In this document: one piece after another, positions 62,468 to 64,000 of the stretch | Position numbering within the stretch: position 1 is the stretch's first letter | How the letters are laid out: each line of letters starts with the position of its first letter | Assembly (NCBI RefSeq): GCF_001507855.1 | Contig: NZ_LGEN01000011.1 | Span: 1 to 64,000 of the forward strand | Direction: 5' to 3' | Origin: Halomonas sp. 54_146 | GTDB taxonomy: Bacteria > Pseudomonadota > Gammaproteobacteria > Pseudomonadales > Halomonadaceae | Length of the DNA stretch: 64,000 bases | Notes under the pieces: model-generated | Databases searched by the model: none | Told to the model about the DNA's origin: nothing | The model's input: the letters and a program-made list of their open reading frames with translations, nothing else | Program-made: the position numbers and the translations under genes

Positions 62468-64000
62468 CTAGCCTAACCAAACGCGGGCATTGCGGAATAG
62501 GCGCAGCCAAGCGCCGTCTTCGGTCCACTCCGCTGGCCGCCAGGAGTTAGTGACCGCACGGGCAACCCGCTCCGGGTGGGGCATCATAATGGTCACTCGG
62601 CCATCCGGCGTGGTTAGGCCGGTAATTCCCGAGGGCGAGCCGTTCGGGTTAGCCGGGTAACGCGTGGTCGCCTGGCCGTAGTTGTCGATGTAGCGCAGCG
62701 CGATTTGGCTACTCGACTGCATGCTGCGCAGGTGAGCGCTGTCGCGGAACTCTGCCCGCCCTTCGCCATGGGCCACGGCAATGGGCAGCTGTGAGCCTTC
62801 CATACCGGCAAGCAGAATCGAGGGGCTCTTTTCAACCCGCACCATGGAAACCCTAGCCTCAAACTGCTCGGATTCGTTGCGTACAAAGGTCGGCCAGTTT
62901 TCAGCCCCAGGAATCAGCGACTTCAACTGCGAGAGCATTTGGCAACCGTTACATACGCCCAGTGAAAAGCTGTCTTCACGGGCGAAGAAGGCCGCAAACT
63001 GCTCCCGGGCTCGCTCGTTAAACAGCACCGACTTGGCCCAGCCACCGCCAGCGCCGAGCACGTCGCCGTAGGAGAAGCCGCCGCAGGCCACAAGCCCTTT
63101 GAACTCATCCAGCGAAACGCGCCCTTCGAGGATGTCGCTCATATGCACATCGACGGCCTCAAACCCGGCCTTATCAAACGCCCAGGCCATCTCCACCTGG
63201 CCGTTGACGCCCTGCTCGCGCAGTACGGCCATGGCAGGCTTGGCAGTATTCACAAACGGCGCGCTGATATCGTCGTTGATATCAAAGGTTGGCGTGGCGG
63301 AGAGCCCCGGATCGCGGCTATCGAGCAGATTATCGAATTCGTTTTTAGCGCATTCAGGATTATCGCGTAGCGCCTGCATGCGGTAACTGGTTTCAGCCCA
63401 GGTACGCTGCGTGAGCAGGCGCGTGGTTTCCAGTAGCGGCTCTTCAAACAGCGTGACGCGCACCTGATCGTCGTAACGCGGGCGAGCGATGACTCCGCAG
63501 GTTTCGATACCAGCCACGGCAAACTGCGCCAGCACTTCCTCAGTGTCTTGGCGGTTAACCTGGATAACCGCCCCCAGCTCTTCGGAGAACAGCGCGTTAA
63601 ACGCTTCCACCGGCTCATCAATCAGCCAATCGAGCTTGATCTCAAGCCCGGCGCGGGCAGCAAAGGCCATTTCCAGCAGCGTAACCAGCAGGCCGCCGTC
63701 GCTGCGGTCGTGGTAGGCCAACAGTTTGCCGTCGCGGTTGAGCCCCTGAATAACCTCAAAAAACGCTTTGATGTCTTCCGGGTCGTCCACATCGGGGCAG
63801 TCGTTGCCCACCTGGCCATAAACCTGCGCCAAGGCAGAGCCGCCCAAACGGTTTTGGCCGTTGCCCAAATCGATCAAGATCAGATCGGATTCATCTTGAT
63901 CCAGGTTGATCTGCGGCGTGAGCGTTGCCAGGGCATTGGTGACCGGCGCAAAGCCGGTGACAACGAGCGAGAGCGGCGAGGTCACGCTCTTATCTTCGTG
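62468..64000 (-). CDS. purL: Phosphoribosylformylglycinamidine synthase, C-terminal part (partial)
   Basis: The last 510 residues of PurL, the large purine-pathway enzyme that uses ATP and glutamine to make FGAM. The 5' part lies beyond the right edge; the frame remains open to base 64000. Visible are part of the synthase half ([21 protein letters not shown]) and the whole glutaminase domain: [17 protein letters not shown], the nucleophile Cys in [13 protein letters not shown], and the catalytic His/Glu in MMPHPERV near the end. The complete protein should be about 1300 residues. purL and radD are neighbours on the same strand. Confidence 0.96.
   Translation of the reverse strand, partial: HEDKSVTSPLSLVVTGFAPVTNALATLTPQINLDQDESDLILIDLGNGQNRLGGSALAQVYGQVGNDCPDVDDPEDIKAFFEVIQGLNRDGKLLAYHDRSDGGLLVTLLEMAFAARAGLEIKLDWLIDEPVEAFNALFSEELGAVIQVNRQDTEEVLAQFAVAGIETCGVIARPRYDDQVRVTLFEEPLLETTRLLTQRTWAETSYRMQALRDNPECAKNEFDNLLDSRDPGLSATPTFDINDDISAPFVNTAKPAMAVLREQGVNGQVEMAWAFDKAGFEAVDVHMSDILEGRVSLDEFKGLVACGGFSYGDVLGAGGGWAKSVLFNERAREQFAAFFAREDSFSLGVCNGCQMLSQLKSLIPGAENWPTFVRNESEQFEARVSMVRVEKSPSILLAGMEGSQLPIAVAHGEGRAEFRDSAHLRSMQSSSQIALRYIDNYGQATTRYPANPNGSPSGITGLTTPDGRVTIMMPHPERVARAVTNSWRPAEWTEDGAWLRLFRNARVWLG

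Overview
The window reads as chromosome of a halophilic gammaproteobacterium of the Halomonas group (Halomonadaceae). I infer this from the overall protein resemblance, the moderate-to-high GC of the genes, the acidic protein surfaces, and the gene orders: ccoNOQP-ccoGHIS-hemN-anr, the crbS/crbR-acs acetate cluster, dapA-bamC-purC and rluB-scpB-scpA. No database search was run, so the genus is an inference.

Layout. 1-300: tail of an insertion sequence (probably IS256-like) that cuts a glutathione S-transferase gene. 712-8757: a 2-hydroxy-acid (lactate/glycolate) block, lldP then glcDEFG, ending in a strong terminator. Between lldP and glcD sits a stand-alone IscB element: a structured upstream RNA that fits an omega/HEARO RNA, a full-length IscB nuclease with its RuvC and HNH residues in place, and hairpins at the right end. 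8906-9463: five tRNA genes (three Asp, two Val). 9553-10317: an alpha/beta hydrolase. 10399-21744: cbb3 oxidase structural genes, their maturation genes, hemN and the Fe-S regulator anr, which overlaps ttcA tail to tail. 22896-35848: acetate block, with a degenerate DnaQ-fold protein plus cNMP/CBS/DUF294 protein, DUF4212 plus Na+/solute symporter, an unknown membrane protein, the CrbS-type transporter/sensor kinase, CrbR and Acs. 36103-46839: housekeeping genes (sprT, UPF0149, cls, rsmJ, tsaB, adk, aceF, aceE, ampD). 46980-64000: nadC, GNAT, trmO, purC-bamC-dapA, bcp, perM-tusA, bepA, nadA, two tRNA-Lys genes, rluB-scpB-scpA, radD and the 3' part of purL, which runs off the right edge.

How the genes work together. 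Lactate or glycolate enters through LldP and glycolate is oxidised by GlcDEF. Acetate enters through the symporter and is activated by Acs under CrbSR control. AceEF feeds acetyl-CoA from pyruvate. Electrons can leave through the high-affinity cbb3 oxidase, controlled by Anr.

The two observations most worth following are the apparently intact IscB/omega-RNA locus at about 2.5-4.2 kb, and a recurring habit in this genome: intergenic spacers and stop-codon regions carry short (12-24 bp) imperfect tandem duplications, seen at more than ten separate places. A Y-shaped structured intergenic element at 22766-22859 is a third candidate. Starts were moved from the longest frame where a ribosome binding site decided it (aceF TTG, ampD GTG, cls, bamC, dapA, purC, glcG, ccoO and others).
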